Assembly (NCBI RefSeq): GCF_900116135.1
Contig: NZ_FOZX01000005.1
Location: forward strand, 117,585-181,584
Direction: 5' to 3'
Source: Saccharopolyspora flava
GTDB lineage: Bacteria; Actinomycetota; Actinomycetes; Mycobacteriales; Pseudonocardiaceae
DNA length: 64,000 nt
Of the stretch, positions 7,177 to 15,438 are shown piece by piece. The stretch's first letter is position 1. Each line of letters starts with the position of its first letter. The position numbers were made by a program, and so were the translations under genes. The notes beneath the pieces are model-generated. The model saw only the letters and a program-made list of their open reading frames with translations, had not been told where the DNA came from and did not search any database.

Positions 7177-8106
7177 TCAGCATCGACCTTCTCGCCAATA
7201 GCCCATGAACGCCACCGACCGCTTCGGGATGCCGTGCTCGTCGACCAGCAGCCGCCGCAACCGCTTGATCACCGACGCCTCGCCGGCGAGGAACCCGTAG
7301 ATCGAGCCGGTGGAGGTCTCCGGGACCTCCCACAGCACGTCGGTGTCGACGTCGACGTCCTCCAGCGCGCCGCCCGGCGAACCGGTGCCGTCTACCGGGC
7401 ACAGCTCGCGCAGCGCCGCGGCGACGCCCTCGCCGAGCAGCTTGCCGTGCGGCGCCCCGGTCCGGGCGTACCAGCGCACCCGCACCCCGGCCGGGCACGC
7501 CCACTCCTGCCGGTCGGCCTCCTCCGGGACCTCCACGCACACCACGCCGCGCGCGTCGGCGGGCAGCGACTCCACGACGGCCGCCAGCGCGGGCACGGCG
7601 GTCTCGTCGCCGGCCAGCACGAGCCGATCGGCCGAGGCCGGGGGAGCCCACTCGCAGCCCCACATCCGCCCGCCGCCGGGCCGGTCCGGGGCGAACAGGC
7701 CGAGGACCTGGCCGGGTCGCGCACCGGCGGCGAAGGTGGAGGCCGGGCCCGCGTGGCCGTCGTCGAGGCCGTGCAGCACGAAGTCGACGTCGACCTCGCA
7801 GGACTCGGGCCGGTAGTCGCGCACGGTGTAGGTGCGCAGGTCGGGGCGGACGTCCTCGGGCAGCGCCAGCCAGCGCTGGTACCAGTCCTCGCCCTCGGGG
7901 AAGTCGTCGAGCGCGCGGCCGGGCTTGGGCAGCACGATCTTGATGCGCTGGTCGTGCCCGCCGAAGCCGAACCCGGACAGGCACGCGCCGGTGAAGGTGA
8001 TCCGCACGAAGCTGGGGCTGAGCCGCAGCACCCGGGCGACCTCCACCGGGAACAGCCGATAACGCGGCTTGACCAGGGCCCTTTGCCCGTTTTGCGTGCC
8101 TGTCAT
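7177..8106 (-). CDS. Siderophore-interacting protein (ferric-siderophore reductase, FAD/NAD(P)H)
   Basis: A 309-aa ViuB/SIP-family flavoreductase that releases iron from imported ferric siderophores in the cytoplasm. The FAD-binding motif RTYTVR is at residues 91-96, followed by VDFVLHGLDDGHAGPASTFA and an NAD(P)-binding C-terminal half (LVLAGDETAVPALAAVVESLP). The C-terminus AFMGYWREG is typical. The ATG at 8106 has GGGAGGTT just upstream. It is divergent from an iron-siderophore binding protein gene, with a DtxR/IdeR-like box between them, so iron repression of both is expected. Confidence 0.95.
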   Translation of the reverse strand: MTGTQNGQRALVKPRYRLFPVEVARVLRLSPSFVRITFTGACLSGFGFGGHDQRIKIVLPKPGRALDDFPEGEDWYQRWLALPEDVRPDLRTYTVRDYRPESCEVDVDFVLHGLDDGHAGPASTFAAGARPGQVLGLFAPDRPGGGRMWGCEWAPPASADRLVLAGDETAVPALAAVVESLPADARGVVCVEVPEEADRQEWACPAGVRVRWYARTGAPHGKLLGEGVAAALRELCPVDGTGSPGGALEDVDVDTDVLWEVPETSTGSIYGFLAGEASVIKRLRRLLVDEHGIPKRSVAFMGYWREGRC

Positions 8107-8128
8107 CCGAAACCTCCCGGTCGTGCTG

Positions 8129-8147
8129 CTAGGTTAGCCTAGCCTTA
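8129..8147. promoter_or_regulatory. IdeR/DtxR-type iron box between divergent iron genes
   Basis: The 19-mer ctaggttagcctagcctta matches the actinobacterial iron-box consensus TTAGGTTAGGCTAACCTAA at 15 of 19 positions and keeps its dyad. It sits between the siderophore-interacting protein gene and the siderophore-binding lipoprotein gene, 20-40 bp from both starts, where Fe-bound IdeR/DmdR would block both promoters. Confidence 0.85.
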
Positions 8148-8166
8148 GAACAACGGGAGGTCGACC

Positions 8167-9174
8167 TTGCGTCACTCGATCCGGGCCGCCGCGCTGATCG
8201 CGGCATCGCTGACCGCCGTCGGCGCGCTGTCCGCGTGCGGATCCTCGCAGTCCGAACAAGCCGGCACCGGCTGGTCCCACACCGATGATCGCGGCATCAC
8301 GATCACCCGCCCCGAACGCCCGCAGCGGATCGTCGCCCAGGTCTCCTCGGCCGCCGCGCTGCAGGACTTCGGCGTGCCGATCACCGGGACCTTCGGACCC
8401 CTGGTGCGCGACGACGGCTCCGTCGAACCCGAAGCCGCCGGACTCGACCCCGCCAAGGTCACCGACGTCACCGGCGCCGGCTACGGCGAGATCAACCTGG
8501 AGCGGCTCCTCTCGCTGCACCCCGACCTGCTGGTCAGCGGCAAGTACGCGGAATACCCCGGGCTCTGGCACCTCGTGCAGGACCAGGAGCAGAAGGTCGC
8601 CGAGATCGTGCCGACCCTGGGCGTGCAGCAGTCCGGAATCGCGCTGCCGGAGGCCATCGGCAAGTACAAGGAGCTCGCCCGCTCGCTGGGCGCCGACGTC
8701 GACTCGGAGAAGATCCAGGCCGACGAGCGGGCCTTCCACGCCGCCGCCGACCGGTTGCGCGGCATCGGCGCGCGGATGAAGGCCGAAGGCCGGTCGATCC
8801 TGGCCATCGGCGGCACGAAGGAGGAGTTCTTCGTCGTCGTGCCCGGCCGCAACCCCGACCTGGACTACTACGTCACCGAGCTCGGGCTGCCGATCACCAC
8901 GCCGAACAACCCGGACCCGGCGAGCGGCGGCTACTACGAGCGGCTGTCCTGGGAGAAGGCCAACGCCTACCCGGCCGACATCCTGCTGTGGGACGCCCGC
9001 TCGGCGTCGATGACCCCGCAGCAGATGATGCAGAACCCGGTCTTCGCCGCCACCCCCGCGGCCGCCGCCGGGCGCTTCGCCGAGTGGGACGCGGTCGCCC
9101 CGCTCAGCCACGCGAGCTACGCCAAGATCATGAACGAGCTCGCCGACCAGCTCGAAGCGCACCCCGGCGCCTGA
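8167..9174 (+). CDS. Iron-siderophore ABC transporter substrate-binding lipoprotein
   Basis: A 335-aa FepB/FhuD-class binding protein. It has a signal peptide ending in the lipobox LSAC (Cys24), then the class-typical opening GITITRPERPQRIVAQ, LLSLHPDLLVSG in the first lobe and a long connecting helix. It starts at a TTG (8167) with GGGAGG six bases upstream; no ATG or GTG fits better. No permease or ATPase follows, so it must feed a transporter encoded elsewhere. Control by the iron box at 8129-8147 is expected. It ends convergently with the PucR gene, with a strong hairpin between them. Confidence 0.93.
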   Translation: MRHSIRAAALIAASLTAVGALSACGSSQSEQAGTGWSHTDDRGITITRPERPQRIVAQVSSAAALQDFGVPITGTFGPLVRDDGSVEPEAAGLDPAKVTDVTGAGYGEINLERLLSLHPDLLVSGKYAEYPGLWHLVQDQEQKVAEIVPTLGVQQSGIALPEAIGKYKELARSLGADVDSEKIQADERAFHAAADRLRGIGARMKAEGRSILAIGGTKEEFFVVVPGRNPDLDYYVTELGLPITTPNNPDPASGGYYERLSWEKANAYPADILLWDARSASMTPQQMMQNPVFAATPAAAAGRFAEWDAVAPLSHASYAKIMNELADQLEAHPGA

Positions 9175-9182
9175 CCCGCCCC

Positions 9183-9221
9183 GGAGCTCGCCCTCACCCG
9201 CGCAGCGCGAGGGCGAGCTCC
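9183..9221. terminator. Bidirectional hairpin terminator
   Basis: A perfect 13-bp stem, ggagctcgccctc paired with gagggcgagctcc, surrounds a 13-nt loop. It lies between the convergent ends of the siderophore-binding protein and PucR genes, overlapping the last codons of the latter. There is no U-tract, as is common in high-GC actinobacteria. Confidence 0.6.
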
Positions 9222-10246
9222 GCCAGGTGCACCGGCACGACCGGGTCCTTGCCGGTGAGGGCGTGCACCCGCTTGAGGCGCTTGCGGACCGTGTTCGGGT
9301 GCAGGAACAGGTTCCGGGCGCACGTCGTGACCGAGCCGTCGCAGCGGATCAGCTCCTCCAGCGTCGCGCGCAGGCCCGCGCCGTGCCTGCGGTCGTAGAC
9401 CTCGATCGGGCGGCGCAGGTACTCCCGGAACGGGTGCAGGCAGCTCTCCGGAAGCCGCTGCGCCAGCGCCGTCAGCGACGCCAGGTCCGCGGCCGTCGTG
9501 CGCGCGCTGCGGCGCCGCGCCAGCTCCCACGCCTCCAGCGCCTCGCCGATCAGCCTCGGCAGGTCCGCGAGCGCACCGCGCCCGCTCACCCCGCACACCA
9601 GATCCGCCGGAAAACCCGGGGCAGGAGCGGAATCCCGGGACACCAGCAGGCTCGCGCCCACCAGGTCGGCGACCAGCGGCCCGCCCGGCGGCAGCGCGGG
9701 CACCTGCTCCGGCGACATCCCCACCACGCGCAGGTCATCGGCGTCGGCGAACAGCGGAGCGCGATCCAGCACCGCGTCCGGACGCGCCCGGCCCGCGCGC
9801 ACCAGCTCCAGCAGGTGCCCGTTCTCCCGGCGCTCGCGCACCCGCATCGACTCCTGCGCCAACCGCTCGGTGAACAGGATGAACGGCACCGACGTGGGGA
9901 TCTCGAACACCGGCACGCCGATCCGGTTCGCGGCCCGCACCAACGCCTCCGGTACCACGTCGTGCACCACGCCCACCGCGTAGCCGATCGCCGCCGGTTC
10001 CACCGGGCGCAGCGCCGCGACGAACCGCTCGCACGCCGCGTCGTCGGGCAGCGAAAGACCCGCCACCAGCACCAGTTCCGAACCGCGCAGGAACGGCGCG
10101 GGATCCGGCAGGTCCGACGCCTGCGCCCAGCGCACCCGCCGATCCAGCCCCACCGCGCGGCCCACCAGCCGCAACCCCTCGGCCCAGCCCAGCACGTCGG
10201 CGACCCGCGTCGGCGGGGCCGCCACCTCCTCCACCACCGCACCCAT
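9194..10246 (-). CDS. PucR family transcriptional regulator
   Basis: A 350-aa protein with an N-terminal PucR-type ligand domain (TRVADVLGWAEGLRLVG, SELVLVAGLSL, residues about 10-150) and a C-terminal PucR/CdaR helix-turn-helix (ATLEELIRCDGSVTTCARNLFLHPNTVRKRLKRV, residues about 290-330). I choose the ATG at 10246; the longer frame extends into the intergenic region. It is divergent from a nucleobase permease and an amidohydrolase gene, so it very probably controls them in response to a purine, pyrimidine or related N-heterocycle, as PucR does for allantoin in Bacillus. The effector is unknown. Confidence 0.9.
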   Translation of the reverse strand: MGAVVEEVAAPPTRVADVLGWAEGLRLVGRAVGLDRRVRWAQASDLPDPAPFLRGSELVLVAGLSLPDDAACERFVAALRPVEPAAIGYAVGVVHDVVPEALVRAANRIGVPVFEIPTSVPFILFTERLAQESMRVRERRENGHLLELVRAGRARPDAVLDRAPLFADADDLRVVGMSPEQVPALPPGGPLVADLVGASLLVSRDSAPAPGFPADLVCGVSGRGALADLPRLIGEALEAWELARRRSARTTAADLASLTALAQRLPESCLHPFREYLRRPIEVYDRRHGAGLRATLEELIRCDGSVTTCARNLFLHPNTVRKRLKRVHALTGKDPVVPVHLAELALALRG

Positions 10247-10307
10247 GAGCGGCACGCTACGAGGGACGCGTGAAAACCCGATTACCGGTGTTGACGGGCG
10301 CATTACG

Positions 10308-10333
10308 GCGCGGTGTGGGTTCGCACACCGCGC
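10308..10333. promoter_or_regulatory. Inverted repeat in PucR/permease intergenic region
   Basis: Perfect 10-bp arms gcgcggtgtg and cacaccgcgc flank a 6-nt gap. It lies midway between the divergent PucR and permease genes and is the best candidate operator for this regulator; it could also be an RNA hairpin in the permease leader. Confidence 0.45.
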
Positions 10334-10449
10334 GCCGACCGGGCGGTTCAGCTCCTCCACACCTCGCCCGAAACCGTTCTCCCCGAGGCCCGGCGCGCCT
10401 TGAATGGGGCTCCGCCCGGCCGATCGACCGGAGCGCGAAGGAGGCACCC

Positions 10450-11715
10450 GTGACCGCAGCGACCGACACCGCGCCCGACGACGCGCGCACCGACCAGGAC
10501 TTCCCGCTCACCCGCGTGCCCGCGGCCCGCCGCAAGGGCGTCGCCTCGGTCGCCGTGGTCATCGCGGGCTTCGGCTTCTTCACGCCCACCATGGTCACCG
10601 GGGGCCAGGTCGCCGGAGCCTTCGGCCTCGGCCCGTTCCTCGGGCTCGCGCTCGCCGCGGCCGGTGTGCTCGCCGTCTACATCGCCGCGATGGGCCTGGC
10701 CAGCGCCCGGACCGGGCTCACCACCGTGCTGCTCGCGCGCCTGGTGCTCGGCCGGATCGGCGGCAAGTGGGCCTCGATCCTGCTGGGCGGCACCCAGATC
10801 GGCTGGTACGGCATCACCATCGGGGTCCTGGCCACGCTGCTCGGCCAGGCGTTCGGGACGCAGACCCGGTGGCCGATCGTGCTCATCGGCGGCGTCGTCA
10901 TGGCCATCACCGCCTACAAGGGCTTCCGCGGCATGGAACTGCTGTCCTGGATCGCCGTGCCGCTGATGACCGCGCTGTGCCTGTGGATCGCCGTCGCCGC
11001 CGTCGACCACGCCGGAGGCTGGTCCGCGCTCTTCGCCGTCGACGGCACCGGCGGCACGAGCGTCGGGGTCGCGCTGACGCTCATGATCGGCACCTTCATC
11101 AGCGGCGGAACCCAGGTCGGCAACTGGACCCGCTTCGCCGCGGGAGGCTGGACCGGGTTCTCCGCCACCGCCGTCACCATCCTGCTCGTGCAGGGCGCGA
11201 TGTTCTTCTTCGGCGGTCTCGGCGCCATCGCCTACGGGCAACCCGACTTCGCCGAAGTGCTGATGCTGATCGGCTCCGCGGCCGTGGCCGCGCTGCTCAT
11301 CGTCGCGAACCTGTGGACCACCAACGACAACGCCGCCTACGCCTTCGGCGTCGCCGGATCGGAGCTGTTCGGCAAGGCCGACAAGCGCCCGTTCGTCGTC
11401 GGGGGAGTGGTGATCGGCGTGCTGCTCGCGCTCACCGGGATCGCCGACGCGCTCTCGGCGTTCCTGACCGCGCTCGGCGTGCTCGTCCCGCCGCTCGGCG
11501 GCGCCATCATCGGCACCTTCCTGTTCCGCTGGAAGGCCCACGACCCCGGCACCGACCTGGACTCCGTCCCGCCGGTGCGCCTGCCCGGTCTCGTCGCGTA
11601 CCTCGCCGGGACCGCCGTCGCCATCGCCGGTGCCGCGCTGGGCATCGGCATCCCCGCGCTGCAGGGCGTGGCCGTCGCGCTCGTGCTCGCCGCCATCCCG
11701 ACGAAGGAGAGCTGA
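10450..11715 (+). CDS. NCS1-type nucleobase (cytosine/purine-like) permease
   Basis: A 421-aa membrane protein with about twelve hydrophobic segments. It matches the CodB-type NCS1 family: FPLTRVPAARRKGVASV before helix 1, GGKWASILLGGTQIGWYGITIGV, and SGGTQVGNWTRFA. The GTG at 10450 has AGGAGG nearby; the longer open frame starts in the regulatory region. NCS1 carriers import cytosine, allantoin, hydantoins or related heterocycles by proton or sodium symport. The amidohydrolase start lies two bases past its stop codon, so uptake and hydrolytic deamination or ring opening are coupled. Confidence 0.92.
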   Translation: MTAATDTAPDDARTDQDFPLTRVPAARRKGVASVAVVIAGFGFFTPTMVTGGQVAGAFGLGPFLGLALAAAGVLAVYIAAMGLASARTGLTTVLLARLVLGRIGGKWASILLGGTQIGWYGITIGVLATLLGQAFGTQTRWPIVLIGGVVMAITAYKGFRGMELLSWIAVPLMTALCLWIAVAAVDHAGGWSALFAVDGTGGTSVGVALTLMIGTFISGGTQVGNWTRFAAGGWTGFSATAVTILLVQGAMFFFGGLGAIAYGQPDFAEVLMLIGSAAVAALLIVANLWTTNDNAAYAFGVAGSELFGKADKRPFVVGGVVIGVLLALTGIADALSAFLTALGVLVPPLGGAIIGTFLFRWKAHDPGTDLDSVPPVRLPGLVAYLAGTAVAIAGAALGIGIPALQGVAVALVLAAIPTKES

Positions 11716-11717
11716 CC

Positions 11718-13217
11718 GTGGGAACCGTGATCCGCGACGCCACCGCGATCCTCATGGACGCCGCCACCGGCAGCACCCCGGTCACCCGCTCGCTGCGCGT
11801 CGACGGCGGCCGCATCACCCGGATCGCCCCCGAAGTCCGCACCGAGGACGGGGACACCGTCATCGACGGGCGAAACCGGTTGGTGTGCCCCGGGTTCGTC
11901 AACGCCCACACGCACTCGTGGGAGTACCTCGCCAAGGGGCGCTACGACAACCTGCCGCTGGAACTGTGGATGCTGTACTCCTACCCGATCCTCGGCGCGC
12001 GCCCGCTGCCGCCGGACCTGGTGCGGCTGCGCAGCCTGCTGTTCGCCGTCGAATCCCTCAAGAACGGCGTGACCACCCTCGTCGACGACGTGCTGGAAAC
12101 ACCGGGCCAGGACTTCGCCCAGCTCGACGCGGTCTTCGACGCCTACGAGACCGCCGGGGTGCGCGCCAACATCTCCGGGCACATCATCAACCGGCCGTTC
12201 GTCGACACGCTGCCCTACGTGCCCGACCTGCTGCCCGCGGACCTGCTCGCCGAGGTGCGCGCGCTGCCGGTGCCCACCACCGCCGACTACCTCGGCTTCA
12301 GCGCCGAGGCCTTCGCCCGCTACCGCGACCGCGCCGGGGGACGGCTGCGGTACATGCTCGCGCCGTCCGGGCCGCAGCGCTGCACCGACGACCTGCTCGC
12401 CGGCGCCACCGAGCTCGCCGACGCGCACGGCGCCGAGTGCCACGTCCACGTCCTGGAGACCAAGACCCAAGCCGTCACCGGACGCGAGTTCTACGGCACC
12501 ACCCTCGTCGAGCACCTGCGCCGGATCGGCGCGCTGTCGCCGCGCACCACCCTCGCGCACGGCATCTGGGTCACCGACCGCGACGTCGAGATCCTCGCCG
12601 AGAACCGGGTCAGCGTCTCGCACAACCCGCTGTCGAACCTCAAGCTCGGCTCCGGCATCGCCCCGTGGCGGCGCTACCACGACGCCAGGGTGACGCTCGG
12701 GCTCGGCTCCGACGGGTGCTCCAGCAGCGACACGCCCCGGCTGCACGAGGTGATCAAGAGCGCCGCGCTGCTGCACAAGGTCACCGACCCCGACCCGGAC
12801 CGCTGGTCCAGCGCCGACGAGGTGCTGCGCGCGGCCACCCTCGGCGGAGCCCGCAGCGCCCAGCTCGACGCCGAGATCGGCAGCCTGGAGGAGGGCAAGC
12901 GCGCCGACCTGCTGATCTACGACCTCGACACGCTCGCGTTCGCGCCGTGGAACCGGCCGGACCTGCACCTGGTGTACTCGGAGAACGGGAGTTCGCTGCG
13001 CACCGTCATGATCGACGGCGAGGTGATCGTGCGCGACGGCCGGGTCACCGGCGTCGACGAGAGCGCGCTGCTGGCCGAGCTGCGCGAACGGCTCCCGGAG
13101 ATCCGGCGCGATCAGGACGACCTCGACCGGCGCAACGCCGCGTTCCACGAACCGTTCGAGGCCATGTACCGGCGTTGCGCCGCCGAGAATGTCGGCGTCA
13201 ACCGCTGGGCGGGGTGA
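11718..13217 (+). CDS. Amidohydrolase, cytosine deaminase/ATZ-TRZ-like
   Basis: A 499-aa metal-dependent amidohydrolase. Metal and catalytic positions are visible: NAHTHSWEY (HxH, about residues 56-58), ECHVHVLETK, TTLAHGIWV and LGSDGCSSSD (final Asp). The C-terminal IGSLEEGKRADLLIYD is typical of the subtype III ATZ/TRZ and 8-oxoguanine/cytosine deaminase group. It begins at GTG 11718, two bases after the permease stop. The likely reaction is deamination or dechlorination-like hydrolysis of an N-heterocycle imported by the permease. The exact substrate cannot be chosen from sequence. Confidence 0.88.
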   Translation: MGTVIRDATAILMDAATGSTPVTRSLRVDGGRITRIAPEVRTEDGDTVIDGRNRLVCPGFVNAHTHSWEYLAKGRYDNLPLELWMLYSYPILGARPLPPDLVRLRSLLFAVESLKNGVTTLVDDVLETPGQDFAQLDAVFDAYETAGVRANISGHIINRPFVDTLPYVPDLLPADLLAEVRALPVPTTADYLGFSAEAFARYRDRAGGRLRYMLAPSGPQRCTDDLLAGATELADAHGAECHVHVLETKTQAVTGREFYGTTLVEHLRRIGALSPRTTLAHGIWVTDRDVEILAENRVSVSHNPLSNLKLGSGIAPWRRYHDARVTLGLGSDGCSSSDTPRLHEVIKSAALLHKVTDPDPDRWSSADEVLRAATLGGARSAQLDAEIGSLEEGKRADLLIYDLDTLAFAPWNRPDLHLVYSENGSSLRTVMIDGEVIVRDGRVTGVDESALLAELRERLPEIRRDQDDLDRRNAAFHEPFEAMYRRCAAENVGVNRWAG

Positions 13218-13218
13218 G

Positions 13219-14205
13219 TCAGTCGCCGAGACCGCGGACGTCGGCGAGGAGTTCCAGGGAGCGCAGCCAGGCGGTGCGGTCGACCGCGGAGGAGACGACC
13301 ATGAGCTCGTCGGCCTGGGCCTGCTTGGCGAACTTGTCCAGGTAGTCGTCGACCTCGTCCGGGGTTCCCACGGCGCTGTAGCGGGCCATCGACTGGACCT
13401 GGCGGCCGGCGGGGGAGGCCAGCAGGGCGTCGATCTCCTCGGTGCTGAGCTTGCGGCCCTGCGCCAGCATCCGGCCCGCGCGGTAGCGCTTGGCCTCCAG
13501 CAGCTGCTGCTCGGCGTACTCGGTGGTGTCGGCGGCGATCACGTTCACCCCGGCGATCACGTACGGCTCCGACAGCTGCGCCGAGGGCTGGAACTCCTTG
13601 CGGTAGTGCGAGGTCGCCGCCTCCAGCGCGTCCGGCGCGAAGTGCGAGGCGAACGCGTACGGCAGGCCCAGCAGCGCGGCCAGCTGCGCGCCGAACATCG
13701 ACGAACCCAGCACGTACAGCGGCACGTTCGTGCCGTAACCCGGCGTCGCGTTGACCCCGGCGATGCGGGTCTCCCCGGCGAGGTAGCCCTGCAGCTCCAG
13801 CACGTCCTGCGGGAACGAGTCCGCCGAGGTGGGGTCGCGGCGCAGCGCGCGCATGGTGCGCTGGTCGCTGCCCGGGGCGCGCCCCAGGCCCAGGTCGATG
13901 CGGCCCGGGAACAGGGTCTCGAGGGTGCCGAACTGCTCTGCGATGGTCAGCGGGGAGTGGTTGGGCAGCATGATGCCGCCCGCGCCCAACCGGATCGAAC
14001 TCGTCTTCGCCGCCACGTGACCGATCAGCACGCTCGTCGCCGACGAGGCGATGGTGGGCATGTTGTGGTGCTCGGCGTACCAGATGCGGTGGTAGCCCCA
14101 GCGTTCCGCGCGCTGGGCCATGTCGACGCTCGCGGAGAAGCTGTCCGCGGCGGTCTCCCCGTCGCCGATGTGCGCCAGGTCGAGAACGGAGAGAGCCACA
14201 GTCAC
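13219..14205 (-). CDS. LLM class flavin-dependent oxidoreductase (luciferase-like, group 1)
   Basis: A 328-aa paralogue of the protein encoded at 793-1914: [12 protein letters not shown] opening, [45 protein letters not shown] and [11 protein letters not shown] take the GTG at 14205, which has GGAAAGG upstream; the annotated-looking longer frame adds residues without family similarity. It ends one base from the amidohydrolase stop on the other strand. It appears monocistronic. Group 1 members usually use FMN, and no substrate is known for most of them. Confidence 0.85.
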   Translation of the reverse strand: MTVALSVLDLAHIGDGETAADSFSASVDMAQRAERWGYHRIWYAEHHNMPTIASSATSVLIGHVAAKTSSIRLGAGGIMLPNHSPLTIAEQFGTLETLFPGRIDLGLGRAPGSDQRTMRALRRDPTSADSFPQDVLELQGYLAGETRIAGVNATPGYGTNVPLYVLGSSMFGAQLAALLGLPYAFASHFAPDALEAATSHYRKEFQPSAQLSEPYVIAGVNVIAADTTEYAEQQLLEAKRYRAGRMLAQGRKLSTEEIDALLASPAGRQVQSMARYSAVGTPDEVDDYLDKFAKQAQADELMVVSSAVDRTAWLRSLELLADVRGLGD

Positions 14206-14352
14206 GGCAGGATCAGCCTTTCCACGCGAGAACACCACGCCGGGGCACACCACCCCGGCACCCAGTGGCAACGCGACGCCGATCCGCGATATTTCCGGGT
14301 CCTGCTGTGATCTGGCACCGGATGCGCCCCGTGACCGGCGGTACCCGCAGGG

Positions 14353-15369
14353 TCAGGAGAGCGGCCCCGTGCTGCCGCGCACGACGAGGTCGGTGGCCAG
14401 CTCCACCCGGTGGGTGTCGAAGCGTCCGGTCTCGGAGTGCCGCAGCACCATCCGCGCCGCCTCCGCGGCCATCGTCGCCACCGGCTGGTTGACGGTGGTC
14501 AGCGCGGGCGAGATCCACTGCGCCATCGGCAGGTTGTCGAAGCCCACCACGCTCAGGTCGTCCGGGATGCGCAGCCCGCGCCGCTCGGCCGCCCGGTAGG
14601 CGCCCAGCGCCTGCAGGTCGTTGGCGGCGAAGATCGCCGACGGCGGCTCGGGCAGCGCCAGCAGCTCCTCGGCGGCCTGCTCGCCCCGGTCGTGGGTGAA
14701 GTCGCCGTCGACGACCAGCGCGTCCTCGACGGTGATCCCGGCCGCCATCAGCGCCGACCGGTAGCCGTCCAGCCGCGCCACCGAGCACTGCAGCTGCGGG
14801 GGACCGCCGATGAACCCGATCCGCTGGTGGCCCAGCTCCAGCAGGTGCTCCACGGCGGCGCGCGCCCCGCTCCAGTTCGTCGCCCCGACCGAGGCGACCC
14901 GCGGGTCCGGCTGGCCCAGCGAATCGATGATGATCACCGGAACTCCCAGGCCGTGCAGCTGCTCGGCGTGCCGGGGGCCGAGCTCGGTCACCGCCAGGAT
15001 GATCCCGTCCGAGCGGCGCGAGGTGAGGTTGTCCAGCCACGCCCGCTCGGTCTTGCGGCCGTCGTGCACCGCCGAGACGACCATGCCCACCCCGGCGTCG
15101 TGCGTGACGCTCTCGACGCCGCGCACTATCTCCAGCACCCACTCGTTGTCGAGCGTGTGGAAGACCAGGTCGATCAGCCCGGCCCGGCCGCTGCCGTGGC
15201 TGGCCCGGCGCGAGTAGTTGTACCGGGTGATGAGCTTCTCGACCCGCTCCCGGGTGTGGGCGGCGACCTCAGGACGTCCGTTGAGCACCTTGGACACGGT
15301 CGGCACCGACACACCGGCCTCCCGCGCGATGTCGCTGATCGTCACGCGGTTCTTCTTAGCCTCGGTCAC
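14353..15369 (-). CDS. LacI family transcriptional regulator (of the GH3/ABC locus)
   Basis: A 338-aa repressor with an N-terminal LacI helix-turn-helix (RVTISDIAREAGVSVPTVSK and VLNGRPEVAAHTRERV, residues 8-45) and a periplasmic-binding-like effector domain (GIILAVTELG, GHQRIGFIGGP, PPSAIFAANDLQALG, LSVVGFDNLP). The GTG start at 15369 follows AGGAGG. It lies 69 nt downstream of the GH3 gene on the same strand. Related GAAAGTTT-type half-sites occur upstream of this gene, before the GH3 gene and before the ABC transporter, so it probably represses all three until an oligosaccharide is present. Confidence 0.92.
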   Translation of the reverse strand: MTEAKKNRVTISDIAREAGVSVPTVSKVLNGRPEVAAHTRERVEKLITRYNYSRRASHGSGRAGLIDLVFHTLDNEWVLEIVRGVESVTHDAGVGMVVSAVHDGRKTERAWLDNLTSRRSDGIILAVTELGPRHAEQLHGLGVPVIIIDSLGQPDPRVASVGATNWSGARAAVEHLLELGHQRIGFIGGPPQLQCSVARLDGYRSALMAAGITVEDALVVDGDFTHDRGEQAAEELLALPEPPSAIFAANDLQALGAYRAAERRGLRIPDDLSVVGFDNLPMAQWISPALTTVNQPVATMAAEAARMVLRHSETGRFDTHRVELATDLVVRGSTGPLS

Positions 15370-15402
15370 CGTGCCTCCTAGCTCGACCGACGTCACCGTA
15401 CC

Positions 15403-15414
15403 TGAAAGTTTCGG
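15403..15414. promoter_or_regulatory. Candidate LacI operator half-site upstream of lacI-like gene
   Basis: The sequence tgaaagtttcgg resembles two dyads in the GH3/ABC divergent region (17794-17812 and 17915-17930), all sharing GAAA-GTTT spacing. It is 34-45 bp upstream of the regulator start. Confidence 0.35.
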
Positions 15415-15438
15415 CGTCACCGCCCGCACCCGAGCGCG